The notes: generated from the sequence alone by a model not told the origin. DNA of 20,021 nucleotides from Actinomycetota bacterium (GCA_009927705.1 RFMK01000104.1:1-20021); one strand, 5' to 3'. Shown: positions 7,129-14,529, counted from the stretch's first letter. Program-made: numbers and translations.

Positions 7129-8378
7129 TGTCAGAAAAGTTGAAAAAGCCAACTGAGCCAACTGGCAAAGTGAAATCACTCTTTAAGTCCCCAGCACGCA
7201 TAACGCTGATGGTGGCTCTCGTCTTCTTTGTGATTTCAATTGTAGAAAACATCACAGGCGCCATCGATATTTCATCACCCGGAACTTCGGGCGCGACACT
7301 TCGCTTTGCGATTCCACTATTGATGGCTGGTTTAGGTGGATTGTGGGCTGAGCGTGCCGGCGTCATCAACATTGGACTTGAAGGCATGATGATTGTCGGA
7401 ACTTGGACCGCCGCTTGGTTTGGCTATCTCCATGGACCTTACGTTGGAATATTGGCAGCTGCTTTCTTCGGATTAGCATCTGGTTTCTTCCATGCCTTTC
7501 TCACCGTCAAAGTTGGAATTGATCAAGCAGTATCTGGTCTTGCCATCAATCTCATCGCAGCTGGCGCAGCAAGATATCTCTCTGGCATCTTCTTCCCACC
7601 AGTTGGTGGAGATCGCACTGTCTCGCCACCGGTAGACACGCTTCCCGTTTTCACAATTCCATTTGTTGCAGATTTCTTCAAGAGTATTGATGACAAGAAT
7701 ATTTTCTTCGTCTCCAATATCGCAGGTCTTATCTACGGAGTCACAACAGAGCTTTCTATTGTGACCGTAGGACTATTGCTGATGCTCCCTTTGACCTCAT
7801 GGATTCTTTGGAAGAGCAAGTTCGGATTGCGAATGAGATTCTCGGGCGAAAATCCTATGGCCGCTGAATCACTCGGAATCAATGTTTATCGCACTCGATA
7901 CATTGCAATCTCAGTTTCAGGAATGCTCGCCTCTCTTGGTGGCGCATACCTTGCGCTGGTTGCATCCTCTGTGTATCGCGAGGGCCAGACTGCAGGTCGA
8001 GGCTTTATCGGCCTTGCTACTGTCATCTTCGGAAACTGGCGTCCAGGTGGAGTATTTGCTGGATCCGTCCTCTTTGGATTCACTGATGCGCTCCGCGTGC
8101 GACAAAACGAATCAGTTATTGCGATTCTCTTTGCGGCCGCAATCATCGCCGGCTTATTGGCTCTCTATTACGCGGTCTCGCGTCGTTGGAAGCCAATGGC
8201 AATTTCCGGCCTCATTGCGCTCTTTGGGTTCTGGCTCAATCAAAAAGTAGAGACCATCCCACAAGAGTTCGTAACAGTGTTCCCGAACTTTGCGACGCTG
8301 ATTGTTCTCACATTCTTAGCCCAGCGATTGACGCCACCTGCAATGGCAGGCATGCCCTATCGCCGCGGTTCTGAGTAG
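7128..8378 (+). CDS. Nucleoside ABC transporter permease, subunit 2
   Basis: A 416-residue membrane protein and partner of the preceding permease (YufQ/NupQ-like, BPD_transp_2). An unusually polar first 25 residues (Lys/Pro-rich) precede the first membrane segment. The family motif G-L-W-A-E-R-A-G-V-I-N-I-G-L-E-G-M-M lies near residue 70, and A-E-S-L-G-I-N and G-R-G-F-I-G-L-A-T-V-I-F-G-N-W lie further on. Two extra hydrophobic segments at the end (about residues 345-400) make it longer than the first permease. The start codon shares one base with the preceding stop (TGATG), and GAAGGAGG at 7113-7120 is a strong ribosome site, so translation is both coupled and well initiated. Confidence 0.92.
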   Translation: MSEKLKKPTEPTGKVKSLFKSPARITLMVALVFFVISIVENITGAIDISSPGTSGATLRFAIPLLMAGLGGLWAERAGVINIGLEGMMIVGTWTAAWFGYLHGPYVGILAAAFFGLASGFFHAFLTVKVGIDQAVSGLAINLIAAGAARYLSGIFFPPVGGDRTVSPPVDTLPVFTIPFVADFFKSIDDKNIFFVSNIAGLIYGVTTELSIVTVGLLLMLPLTSWILWKSKFGLRMRFSGENPMAAESLGINVYRTRYIAISVSGMLASLGGAYLALVASSVYREGQTAGRGFIGLATVIFGNWRPGGVFAGSVLFGFTDALRVRQNESVIAILFAAAIIAGLLALYYAVSRRWKPMAISGLIALFGFWLNQKVETIPQEFVTVFPNFATLIVLTFLAQRLTPPAMAGMPYRRGSE

Positions 8379-8394
8379 CAAGGAAGCAGCTCAA

Positions 8395-9384
8395 ATGAAT
8401 ATCCCATGGGATATCCCTGTGCTTGAGAGCGTCTCTCGAGTTGTAGAACAGTCACAACTCGTAAAAATCAATCATGAGAAATTGATTGATGTCGCCAACT
8501 GGATGGCTTACGAAGAATTTGCAACGCCAGACGGCTCGCTACTTTTTGATTTTGGTAATGATCCAGATTATTTGATGGATTTCACCATGGTGGTCAACAC
8601 CACCAACTTTGCTTTTACTGATTTCAATAGTGGCATCAAGTTTGAGACTGATTATCTTGGACGGCGATGGTGCGATAGCGAAGCGATGTTGGCTTGCCTC
8701 CACCGCGCGATAAATTCAGGTATTCCATTTTTCTCTGGAGAATACCTAGCTAATGTAACTCGAGACCAACTTGCTTCTGTCTTCTCTGGAACGATTGAAA
8801 TGCCGATGCTGGATGAACGAGTAGAGATTTTCAACGAAGTAGGTCGCGTTCTGGTTGAAAAGTTCGAAGGCAGCTATCACAATTTTGTCCGCTCGTGTGC
8901 TCCGCGACTATACGCAGGGGGAGAAGGACTTCTGGAGCGTTTAGTTGTGGAATTCCCTCGTTTTAATGATGTGAGCACATATCACGGGCTTGAAGTTCAG
9001 ATCTTCAAGCTAGCGCAGCTTGGTATTTGGGGGATGCACCTCTGTCTTTCTCCGCGCGGGCATTGGAAGCTAGAAGATCCAGAGAAATTGACAGCATTCG
9101 CTGATTACATCGTGCCGGTCGGAATGCGAGTAATGGGTATTTTTGAATATGCGCCTAAACTTGAAGAGCAGATAAATAACCTCGTCGAAGTGACTCGTGA
9201 CAGCGATGCTGAGATTGAATTACGTGCAAATTCAATTTATTGCATTGCAAAACTCACTGAGGAAATCAATAAGCGGCGACCAAATATGGTTCCTTTATTG
9301 ATGCCCCAGGTTGACTTCCGTTTTTGGAAGACGTACCACGCAACTCATTGGCCACACCATCTGACCAGAACAATCATGTACTAA
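8395..9384 (+). CDS. Qng1/DUF2419 family queuosine-nucleoside glycosylase homologue
   Basis: A 329-residue protein matching the queuosine salvage family (human C9orf64/QNG1, Pfam Q_salvage, DUF2419) along most of its length. Recognised pieces in order are V-N-T-T-N-F-A-F near residue 67, A-C-L-H-R-A-I-N-S-G-I-P near 100, M-L-D-E-R-V-x-I-F-N-E-V-G near 138, L-V-E-K-F-E-G-S, and the F-A-D-Y segment at 235-238 with a conserved acidic residue. Family members release the base queuine from queuosine or its 5'-monophosphate. Here the gene follows the permease by 16 bases and closes the nucleoside ABC operon, which suggests that an imported nucleoside is cleaved by this protein. Whether the substrate is queuosine or an ordinary nucleoside is not shown by the sequence. 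The C-terminus is His-rich and ends in R-T-I-M-Y. Confidence 0.82.
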   Translation: MNIPWDIPVLESVSRVVEQSQLVKINHEKLIDVANWMAYEEFATPDGSLLFDFGNDPDYLMDFTMVVNTTNFAFTDFNSGIKFETDYLGRRWCDSEAMLACLHRAINSGIPFFSGEYLANVTRDQLASVFSGTIEMPMLDERVEIFNEVGRVLVEKFEGSYHNFVRSCAPRLYAGGEGLLERLVVEFPRFNDVSTYHGLEVQIFKLAQLGIWGMHLCLSPRGHWKLEDPEKLTAFADYIVPVGMRVMGIFEYAPKLEEQINNLVEVTRDSDAEIELRANSIYCIAKLTEEINKRRPNMVPLLMPQVDFRFWKTYHATHWPHHLTRTIMY

Positions 9385-9385
9385 G

Positions 9386-9401
9386 CACTAAAAGATTAGT
9401 G
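9386..9401. terminator. Small hairpin between two convergent genes
   Basis: CACTAA (9386-9391) and TTAGTG (9396-9401) form a perfect 6-base stem around a 4-base loop in the gap between the convergent genes ending at 9384 and 9396. It runs into the stop codon of the minus-strand gene. It is AT-rich and lacks a T-run, so it is at best a weak two-way terminator. Confidence 0.3.
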
Positions 9402-9857
9402 GCTGGAATTCAGCTCATCTCGCCACTGTCGAAGGATTGGAAGTGCTTTCTCAAACTTGTCAACCACTTGCCCCGCATCTTCGACGCAACCACGTACGAA
9501 TAGGTTGATGCCTTTGCCATCAATCATGTTGCGATCACGAATCACGCGAGTGTCTGTGACGAGTCCGATGATGCCCTTCTTCGACTTATCAGTTCTCATT
9601 GCAGCCCAAAAGATGCCGATTTCCGATGCGGTCCCATCATCGACCATCGGACCATCCAAGAGTGCCAGGACTGCATTTGCACCCATGACTTCTTTGGAAT
9701 CTACTGCGAAGATGAACTCAGCTGTTACTGGATCTGGAAGTGGAATCTCGTGTGGCACGAATACTTCAAATCCTTCGCTTCTAAGTTGAGACGCGCATTG
9801 GTCGATGAAGCCTCGCTCATATGGAGTGAAAAGTGGACCGGCAAAATAAATACGCAT
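9396..9857 (-). CDS. Nucleoside 2-deoxyribosyltransferase family protein
   Basis: A 153-residue protein that begins directly with the family hallmark Y-F-A-G-P-L-F-T (residues 4-11). It continues with an E-x-F-V-P-H-E segment and then D-G-T-A-S-E-I-G with the likely catalytic Glu near residue 79. These features fit nucleoside 2-deoxyribosyltransferases, which move deoxyribose between bases, and the related deoxynucleoside-monophosphate N-hydrolases (DNPH1/Rcl). Sequence alone does not separate the two. The start at ATG 9857 is chosen over 9917 because GAGGGAG sits 9 bases upstream and the hallmark motif would otherwise be preceded by 20 unconserved residues. The gene diverges from the MFS transporter across 88 bases that contain a LacI-type operator. 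Confidence 0.8.
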   Translation of the reverse strand: MRIYFAGPLFTPYERGFIDQCASQLRSEGFEVFVPHEIPLPDPVTAEFIFAVDSKEVMGANAVLALLDGPMVDDGTASEIGIFWAAMRTDKSKKGIIGLVTDTRVIRDRNMIDGKGINLFVRGCVEDAGQVVDKFEKALPILRQWRDELNSSH

Positions 9858-9866
9858 ATCTCGAAA

Positions 9867-9873
9867 CTCCCTC
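9867..9873 (-). promoter_or_regulatory. Ribosome binding site deciding the deoxyribosyltransferase start
   Basis: GAGGGAG on the minus strand, 9 bases before ATG 9857. It excludes the longer start at 9917, which would also overlap the operator. Confidence 0.65.
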
Positions 9874-9880
9874 TGATTGT

Positions 9881-9910
9881 TGGACGTGAGTATGCCTTTA
9901 CAGATAGATT
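9881..9910 (+). promoter_or_regulatory. Candidate promoter of the MFS/nucleoside-cleavage operon
   Basis: TGGACG (9881-9886), an 18-base spacer and TAGATT (9905-9910) form a promoter-like pair whose -10 ends 2 bases before the operator at 9913. The geometry matches the candidate promoter at 2255-2284. The hexamers match consensus at 4 of 6 positions each, so the call depends on that parallel. Confidence 0.4.
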
Positions 9911-9917
9911 TCTGCAA
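9889..9917 (-). promoter_or_regulatory. Candidate promoter of the deoxyribosyltransferase gene
   Basis: On the minus strand, TTGCAG (9917-9912) and CATACT (9894-9889) are separated by 17 bases. The -35 element lies inside the operator 9913-9926, so one bound repressor could shut both divergent promoters. Confidence 0.4.
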
Positions 9918-9926
9918 TCGATTTCA
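9913..9926. promoter_or_regulatory. LacI-family operator in the deoxyribosyltransferase/MFS divergent region
   Basis: TGCAATCGATTTCA fits TGnAAnCGnTTnCA at every defined position and is symmetric at 12 of 14 bases around CG at 9919-9920. It shares TCTGCAATCG with the site at 2288. It lies between divergent start codons and covers the -35 of the leftward candidate promoter and the expected start of the rightward one. Binding by the LacI protein encoded at 2324 is inferred from the shared site. Confidence 0.72.
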
Positions 9927-9945
9927 CCATGGGAAATGAGGCTTT

Positions 9946-11145
9946 TTGCTTGGGTCATATCGTGAGGTGATCCGACATAGTCATGCCCTCCCAACATTCG
10001 GGTTCGGGATGATCGGTCGAATCCCAGTTGCGATGAATACGGTTGCGCTGGTCTTCTTGATATCGACAGTACGAGACTCCTTCTTACTTGCGGGACTTGC
10101 ATCATCCATCTACACGTTGTGCGGAGCGATTGTTGGACCGCGAATTGGAAGACGAGCCGATCGAATCGGAGCGCGCCCGGTATTGCTTCCCATTACTTTA
10201 ATTAATGCCAGTTCGATTCTGGCCATCGTTTACTTCAGTTCTCGCTCTATCCCACTTCTACTCATTTTCTCTGCTCTCTCTGGTGCAACGATGCCGAGCT
10301 TTGGCAGTTATACGCGCACACGGTGGAGTAGATCGCTTGAGGAAAAGCAAGAGCTTGGAGTCGCACTCTCCTTGGAATCAGTTGCTGATGAAACAGCCTT
10401 CGTTATTGGCCCTGCACTTGCCGGTTTCCTATTCTCAATTTATGGACCTAACTCACCATTACTTGCTGGACTATTTTTCACTCTTACTGGAGGAATTGGG
10501 CTTGCTCTCACTTCATTTGATCATCATCGAGATGAGATACACGAGGAAATCCATGGCGGCTTATTGAAAATCAAGTATGTCAAGAGTTTGCTCGCGTCGC
10601 TTATTGCGTTGGGACTTCTCTTTGGTTCGAATTTCGTCGTTATCCTCGCAGTCGCGAAAGCGAACGGAAGAGCCGCAGATGGTGGATTATGGGTGGGCTT
10701 GTATCCTATTGGGAGCTTGATCGCCGGATTACTTTATGGATTCATCCACTGGAAATCATCGAGTGCGTTTCGCTACACCGTCGCGTTAGCATTCATGACG
10801 CTCTCCACAAGCGCAATTCTTTTCTTTCAAGATATAGAAACGATCGCTTTCTTCATCATTCTTTCGGGAATTGGCATTGCCCCGGCGCTGATTGCCGCAA
10901 ATGCGCATCTAAAGGAGTTGGTTCCTCTTCGCAGACTGAATGAAGCTTTTGCGCTTTTGGGGGCATCACTCCAAATCGGGATCACTTTAGGAAGCGCGTT
11001 AAGCGGCGCACTTGTTGATCGTTTCGGCGGTTGGAAAGGTTTCTATTTCATGACGGGCGCGACTTTGTTGGCCACGCTTTTATCCGCCATGGGAATTCGG
11101 TCACCTCATGATGATGACGTGAACGCCATCGCGGTGAAAGAATAA
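9946..11145 (+). CDS. Major facilitator superfamily transporter
   Basis: A 399-residue protein with about 12 hydrophobic segments. The loop between segments 2 and 3 holds an MFS motif-A-like sequence, G-P-R-I-G-R-R-A-D-R-I-G-A-R-P (about residues 64-78), and a similar G-A-L-V-D-R-F-G-G-W appears in the second half near residue 357. The frame is closed by TGA at 9937-9939, so the start lies downstream of that. TTG 9946 gives the usual N-terminal Y-R-E-V-I-R amphipathic start and has GAGG at 9938-9941, although its spacing of 4 is short; GTG 9967 is the alternative. It heads an operon of nucleoside-cleaving enzymes, so nucleoside uptake or export of freed bases is likely. The substrate cannot be read from the sequence. 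Confidence 0.82.
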   Translation: MLGSYREVIRHSHALPTFGFGMIGRIPVAMNTVALVFLISTVRDSFLLAGLASSIYTLCGAIVGPRIGRRADRIGARPVLLPITLINASSILAIVYFSSRSIPLLLIFSALSGATMPSFGSYTRTRWSRSLEEKQELGVALSLESVADETAFVIGPALAGFLFSIYGPNSPLLAGLFFTLTGGIGLALTSFDHHRDEIHEEIHGGLLKIKYVKSLLASLIALGLLFGSNFVVILAVAKANGRAADGGLWVGLYPIGSLIAGLLYGFIHWKSSSAFRYTVALAFMTLSTSAILFFQDIETIAFFIILSGIGIAPALIAANAHLKELVPLRRLNEAFALLGASLQIGITLGSALSGALVDRFGGWKGFYFMTGATLLATLLSAMGIRSPHDDDVNAIAVKE

Positions 11146-11148
11146 GTC

Positions 11149-12084
11149 ATGGCAGAAAAGGTCATCTTTGATACAGATCCAGGAATCGATGATGCACTTG
11201 CCCTTCTTTTGCTCGCCGCGTCACCAGAAGTTGATCTCCGTGCCATCACTGTTACTCACGGGAATACCTCACAAGAAAAATGTCTCAATAATGCTTTGAA
11301 ACTAGTTGAGCTAGGCGGAATTGCTAACGTTCCAATCTTTCGTGGAGCAAGTGAGCCGCTAGTGAAAGAATTATCAGTTGCAGAAGAGACACATGGTGAC
11401 GGTGGATTGGGTTATGCGATTCTGCCATCCAGCGCAGTAAAGCCACACGATCTATTGGCTCATGATGCAATCATTAATGAAATCGAGAAGCACCCAGATG
11501 AAATCACCTTGCTCTGTGTTGGTCCTATGACCAATGTGGCGCTTGCCTTATTGAAGAGGCCTTCCATCGCAAGAAAAGTGAAAAGAATAATTTCCATGGG
11601 TGGAGCAATTCACTATCCAGGAAATGCCACGCCCCAATCCGAATACAACGTTTACTGTGATCCAGAAGCTTTCGATATTGTCATTCGTGCCGGGATTGAC
11701 TTTACTTTGGTGCCACTTGATGTGACATATAAATGTATTTTTACAAAAGAGCATTTAGCTCGCATCGACAAAGCAAGAGATGAGATTAAGGAATTCGTCA
11801 CTGACTCCACTCGCTTCTACATGGAGTTCCACGCCAGCCATCAAGATATCCATGGCTGCGCCATAAACGATCCGCTAGCTGCCGCGCTCCTCATCGATTC
11901 AACGCTCGTCACATACCGGGACTACTACGTAACAATTGACTTACAGAGCCCAGTCTCCAAAGCAAAAACCATTGCTGATCACTACGGAGCGCTAAAGAAA
12001 GCTCCAAATGCGAAAGTGGCGATGGAAGTTGATGTAGAAAGATTTATGAATCTCTTCATAACGAGAATGAACGCACTGCAGTGA
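11149..12084 (+). CDS. Inosine-uridine preferring nucleoside hydrolase family protein
   Basis: A 311-residue N-ribohydrolase homologue (IunH/Rih family). The calcium and ribose site D-T-D-P-G-I-D-D spans residues 8-15, T-H-G-N-T follows near 36, G-P-M-T-N-V-A is at 125-131, and the C-terminal metal Asp lies in N-D-P-L-A-A at 240-245. The family cleaves ribonucleosides to free base and ribose. The base-side histidine that usually precedes that Asp is Asn240 here, unlike the second hydrolase in the window, so leaving-group activation or base preference may differ. It starts 3 bases after the MFS stop with only a weak upstream GGTG, which suggests coupled translation. Its end overlaps the next gene by GTGA. 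Confidence 0.9.
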   Translation: MAEKVIFDTDPGIDDALALLLLAASPEVDLRAITVTHGNTSQEKCLNNALKLVELGGIANVPIFRGASEPLVKELSVAEETHGDGGLGYAILPSSAVKPHDLLAHDAIINEIEKHPDEITLLCVGPMTNVALALLKRPSIARKVKRIISMGGAIHYPGNATPQSEYNVYCDPEAFDIVIRAGIDFTLVPLDVTYKCIFTKEHLARIDKARDEIKEFVTDSTRFYMEFHASHQDIHGCAINDPLAAALLIDSTLVTYRDYYVTIDLQSPVSKAKTIADHYGALKKAPNAKVAMEVDVERFMNLFITRMNALQ

Positions 12085-12806
12085 CGAAGCAATATCACAC
12101 ACGTACAGAAAAGGGTGATGTCGGAAGATATGTTTTGATGCCCGGAGATCCGGGACGTGTCCCAATCATCGCCTCACGTTTGGATAACGCTGTGCACATT
12201 GCAACAAATCGAGAATATGTAACGTACACGGGCTCTTTAAGTGGAGTTGCGGTCTCTGTTACTTCCACGGGAATTGGTTGCCCCTCCAGTGCAATTGCTA
12301 TCGAAGAACTCTTTAAGTCCGGTGCGGATACTTTTATTCGAGTAGGTACTTCAGGAAGTTTCCAGCCGGGAACTCGATCAAATGACATTGCTATTGCGAC
12401 AGGCTCAATTCGCCACGAGGGCACTTCGAGCCACTATATGCCGATTGAATTCCCAGCAGTCTGCGATGTCTCAATCGTGCAGGCCATGCGAACCGCGGTA
12501 TCCCGCTTGGGCTTGCGCCATCAAGTCGGAATCTCGCATTCAAAAGACTCGTACTACGGAGAAGTTGAACCCGAACGTTCCGCGCTTCCTGACGAACTCA
12601 ATGATCTTTGGAAAGCATGGCGAATTGGCGGAGCAATCTGTTCGGAGATGGAACTTTCTACGATATGCGTCGTTTCAAGCATTCTTGGTGCACGAGCTGG
12701 CGGAATCATGGCGATGCATGGAGAAGGGGAGTTTGGAACGCTCGACACTCTCATTGATGCGGCCGTGGAATCGGTACGAGAACTCATTGCGATGGACCAA
12801 GCTTAA
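12081..12806 (+). CDS. Uridine phosphorylase family protein, paralogue 1
   Basis: A 241-residue nucleoside phosphorylase of the NP-I/Udp type, starting at GTG within the GTGA overlap. Phosphate-site motifs are M-P-G-D-P-G-R (residues 20-26), the Arg of N-R-E-Y-V-T-Y-T-G (Arg44) and I-R-V-G-T-S-G (86-92). The ribose-site E-M-E lies at 189-191. It should split a nucleoside with phosphate to base and (deoxy)ribose-1-phosphate. In the base-binding loop the sequence is Y-Y-G-E-V-E-P-E-R, with Glu161 where the neighbouring paralogue has Gln164; in Udp a Gln at this loop contacts uracil. This suggests a changed base preference. It is clearly homologous to the next gene, so a tandem duplication is likely. 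Confidence 0.87.
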   Translation: MTKQYHTRTEKGDVGRYVLMPGDPGRVPIIASRLDNAVHIATNREYVTYTGSLSGVAVSVTSTGIGCPSSAIAIEELFKSGADTFIRVGTSGSFQPGTRSNDIAIATGSIRHEGTSSHYMPIEFPAVCDVSIVQAMRTAVSRLGLRHQVGISHSKDSYYGEVEPERSALPDELNDLWKAWRIGGAICSEMELSTICVVSSILGARAGGIMAMHGEGEFGTLDTLIDAAVESVRELIAMDQA

Positions 12807-12830
12807 GAACGAAGAGATAAAGGAGAGAAA

Positions 12831-13586
12831 ATGGAAACCGACGGAAAGCAGTATCACGTGCATCTCAAGCGCGGAGATGTCGGTAAATATGTGCTCTTGC
12901 CAGGCGATCCCGGACGTTGCGAACCAATCTCGCGCCTCTTCGACAATCCGCGCCATGTGGCCACAAATCGGGAATATGTTACTTACACAGGAACGCTTGA
13001 TGGTGTTCCTGTTTCGGTGACATCCACGGGAATTGGTTGCCCATCTGCCGCTATTGCGATTGAAGAATTGGTGAAATGTGGAGCAGACACCTTCATTCGT
13101 GTGGGAACATCTGGCCATATTCAAAAAGATATTCAGTCTGGCGAACTTGCAATCATCAATGCTGCCATTCGTGATGAAGGAACTTCACGTCACTATATGC
13201 CGATTGAATTTCCAGCGATTGCGGATATCGATGTTGTATTGGCACTTCAAGCTGCAGCAAGAAAGACTGGAGCAAAGTCCCGTACCGGAATCACGCAATC
13301 AAAAGATTCCTTCTATGGCCAACATGAACCAGAGCGCATGGGAGTAGCGAAGGATCTATTAGAACGTTGGCGAGCATGGGAGATTGGTGGCGCGCTCTGT
13401 TCAGAGATGGAAGCCTCAGCCCTCTTTGTTATCGCTTCCATGCTCCGTGTGCGAGCAGGTGGAGTCATGATGGTCCACGGTAAAGAGCCAATGCCACCGC
13501 TAGATATCTTGCTCGAAACAGCAGTCCAAGGTTTACGAGAGATTATTGCCAGCGATCGTGAAAAAGGTCGTAGCGTTACTTTGTAG
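12831..13586 (+). CDS. udp: Uridine phosphorylase, paralogue 2
   Basis: A 251-residue NP-I/Udp family enzyme with all expected elements: L-P-G-D-P-G-R (23-29), N-R-E-Y-V-T-Y-T-G with Arg48, S-T-G-I-G-C-P-S, I-R-V-G-T-S-G with Arg90 and Thr93, the base loop S-F-Y-G-Q-H-E-P-E-R with Gln164 and Arg169, and E-M-E at 192-194. It should convert uridine or deoxyuridine plus phosphate to uracil and sugar-1-phosphate. This copy keeps the usual base-binding Gln and is the better candidate for true uridine phosphorylase. An AAAGGAGAG site precedes the ATG, 24 bases after paralogue 1. Its end overlaps the convergent nucleoside hydrolase by 11 bases. Confidence 0.88.
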   Translation: METDGKQYHVHLKRGDVGKYVLLPGDPGRCEPISRLFDNPRHVATNREYVTYTGTLDGVPVSVTSTGIGCPSAAIAIEELVKCGADTFIRVGTSGHIQKDIQSGELAIINAAIRDEGTSRHYMPIEFPAIADIDVVLALQAAARKTGAKSRTGITQSKDSFYGQHEPERMGVAKDLLERWRAWEIGGALCSEMEASALFVIASMLRVRAGGVMMVHGKEPMPPLDILLETAVQGLREIIASDREKGRSVTL

Positions 13587-14517
13587 CGTCAATCTTCCCA
13601 ATTGCTTGCAACATAAGTTCCCAGAACTGATCGAAGTCGAGTTCTAGCGCTACGTTGCAATTAGCTTTCTCGCCAAGTCGATTATAAATATCTACGACTG
13701 TTGCACCGCGCGTGAGATTGCCGTTGAGTTCAATCTGAACATTTGCAAATCGACTTTTCACAACACTTCGATCAATAAGCAAGGCAATTGCAACTGGATC
13801 GTGAAGTGGGGGATCAGGCATCTCAAAAACTTCGTCATACGTTTTGGCAAAGAATTTCAACAGACCGATGATTGTCTTACTTACGGGAGTTGCCATCTTC
13901 TCCAGCCGAGCAAAAATTTCAGGAGTTACCAGAGCTTGATGGGTAACGTCGAGTCCACACATAGTTAACGGCAAGCCACTGCGGAGAACGACATCGGCTG
14001 CTTCTGGATCCATCCAAATATTGAATTCTGCATACGGAGTGCGGTTTCCGCGCGAAGCGCTACCACCCATGAAGACGATTTCAGAGATGTTGGTCTTGAG
14101 GTTTGGGTACATTTTCAAGAAAAGTGCGATGTTAGTCAGTGGACCGGTAGCAACAAGCGTCACTGGTTCAGAGTTTTCGCGAACGAGTTTTGCGATTAAA
14201 TCGACCGCATGCAGTGATGACAATTCCATAACAGGTTGTGGAAGTTCTGCACCGTCTAGGGCTGATTCACCATGAATATCACTGGCTTCCTCAAATGCGC
14301 CAAGAATTGATTTACCTGAACCTTCTGCGATTGGAACATTGATGTTTGCAAGTGTTGCAACTCGTCTCGCATTCAAGGTTACTTTCGCGATTCCACCATT
14401 TCCAGATACTGTGGTGATGCCCAGTAATTTGAGCGCTGGATTATGTGCGGCAAGAATCATTGCAAGGGCGTCATCGTGCCCGGGGTCGCAGTCAAGAATC
14501 AGAGGAATTGGCGTCAT
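13576..14517 (-). CDS. Nucleoside hydrolase (IunH family), second copy
   Basis: A 313-residue N-ribohydrolase with L-D-C-D-P-G-H-D-D (residues 8-16), S-G-N near 38, G-P-L-T-N-I-A at 125-131, and the catalytic and metal pair His239-Asp240 in P-L-H-D-P-V-A. It should hydrolyse ribonucleosides to base and ribose, which ribokinase could then use. It differs clearly from the other hydrolase in the window and keeps the histidine that one lacks. Longer starts at TTG 14571 or ATG 14538 exist, but ATG 14517 puts the Asp motif at the normal distance from the N-terminus. No ribosome site is seen; TACGCT six bases upstream fits a leaderless start. It diverges from deoC. Confidence 0.88.
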   Translation of the reverse strand: MTPIPLILDCDPGHDDALAMILAAHNPALKLLGITTVSGNGGIAKVTLNARRVATLANINVPIAEGSGKSILGAFEEASDIHGESALDGAELPQPVMELSSLHAVDLIAKLVRENSEPVTLVATGPLTNIALFLKMYPNLKTNISEIVFMGGSASRGNRTPYAEFNIWMDPEAADVVLRSGLPLTMCGLDVTHQALVTPEIFARLEKMATPVSKTIIGLLKFFAKTYDEVFEMPDPPLHDPVAIALLIDRSVVKSRFANVQIELNGNLTRGATVVDIYNRLGEKANCNVALELDFDQFWELMLQAIGKIDATK

Positions 14518-14523
14518 GCTCTT

Positions 14524-14529
14524 AGCGTA
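14524..14529 (-). promoter_or_regulatory. Possible leaderless -10 for the nucleoside hydrolase
   Basis: TACGCT (TAnnnT form) on the minus strand ends 6 bases before ATG 14517, the distance expected if transcription starts at or near the start codon. The hexamer is weak. Support is the spacing and the absence of a ribosome site. Confidence 0.28.

Noticed and set aside
8467..8490. Inverted repeat ATCAATC/GATTGAT near the start of the Qng1 homologue
   Set aside because: It is a short AT-rich 7-base stem with a 10-base loop, fully inside a conserved reading frame; chance is the simplest explanation.
9858..9917. The longer start (9917) for the deoxyribosyltransferase gene
   Set aside because: It adds 20 unconserved residues, overlaps the operator, and ignores the good ribosome site 9 bases before ATG 9857.
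12382..13020. A 212-codon open frame on the plus strand spanning the junction of the two phosphorylase genes
   Set aside because: It overlaps two well-conserved genes in another frame, has no recognisable domain, and looks like a composition artefact.
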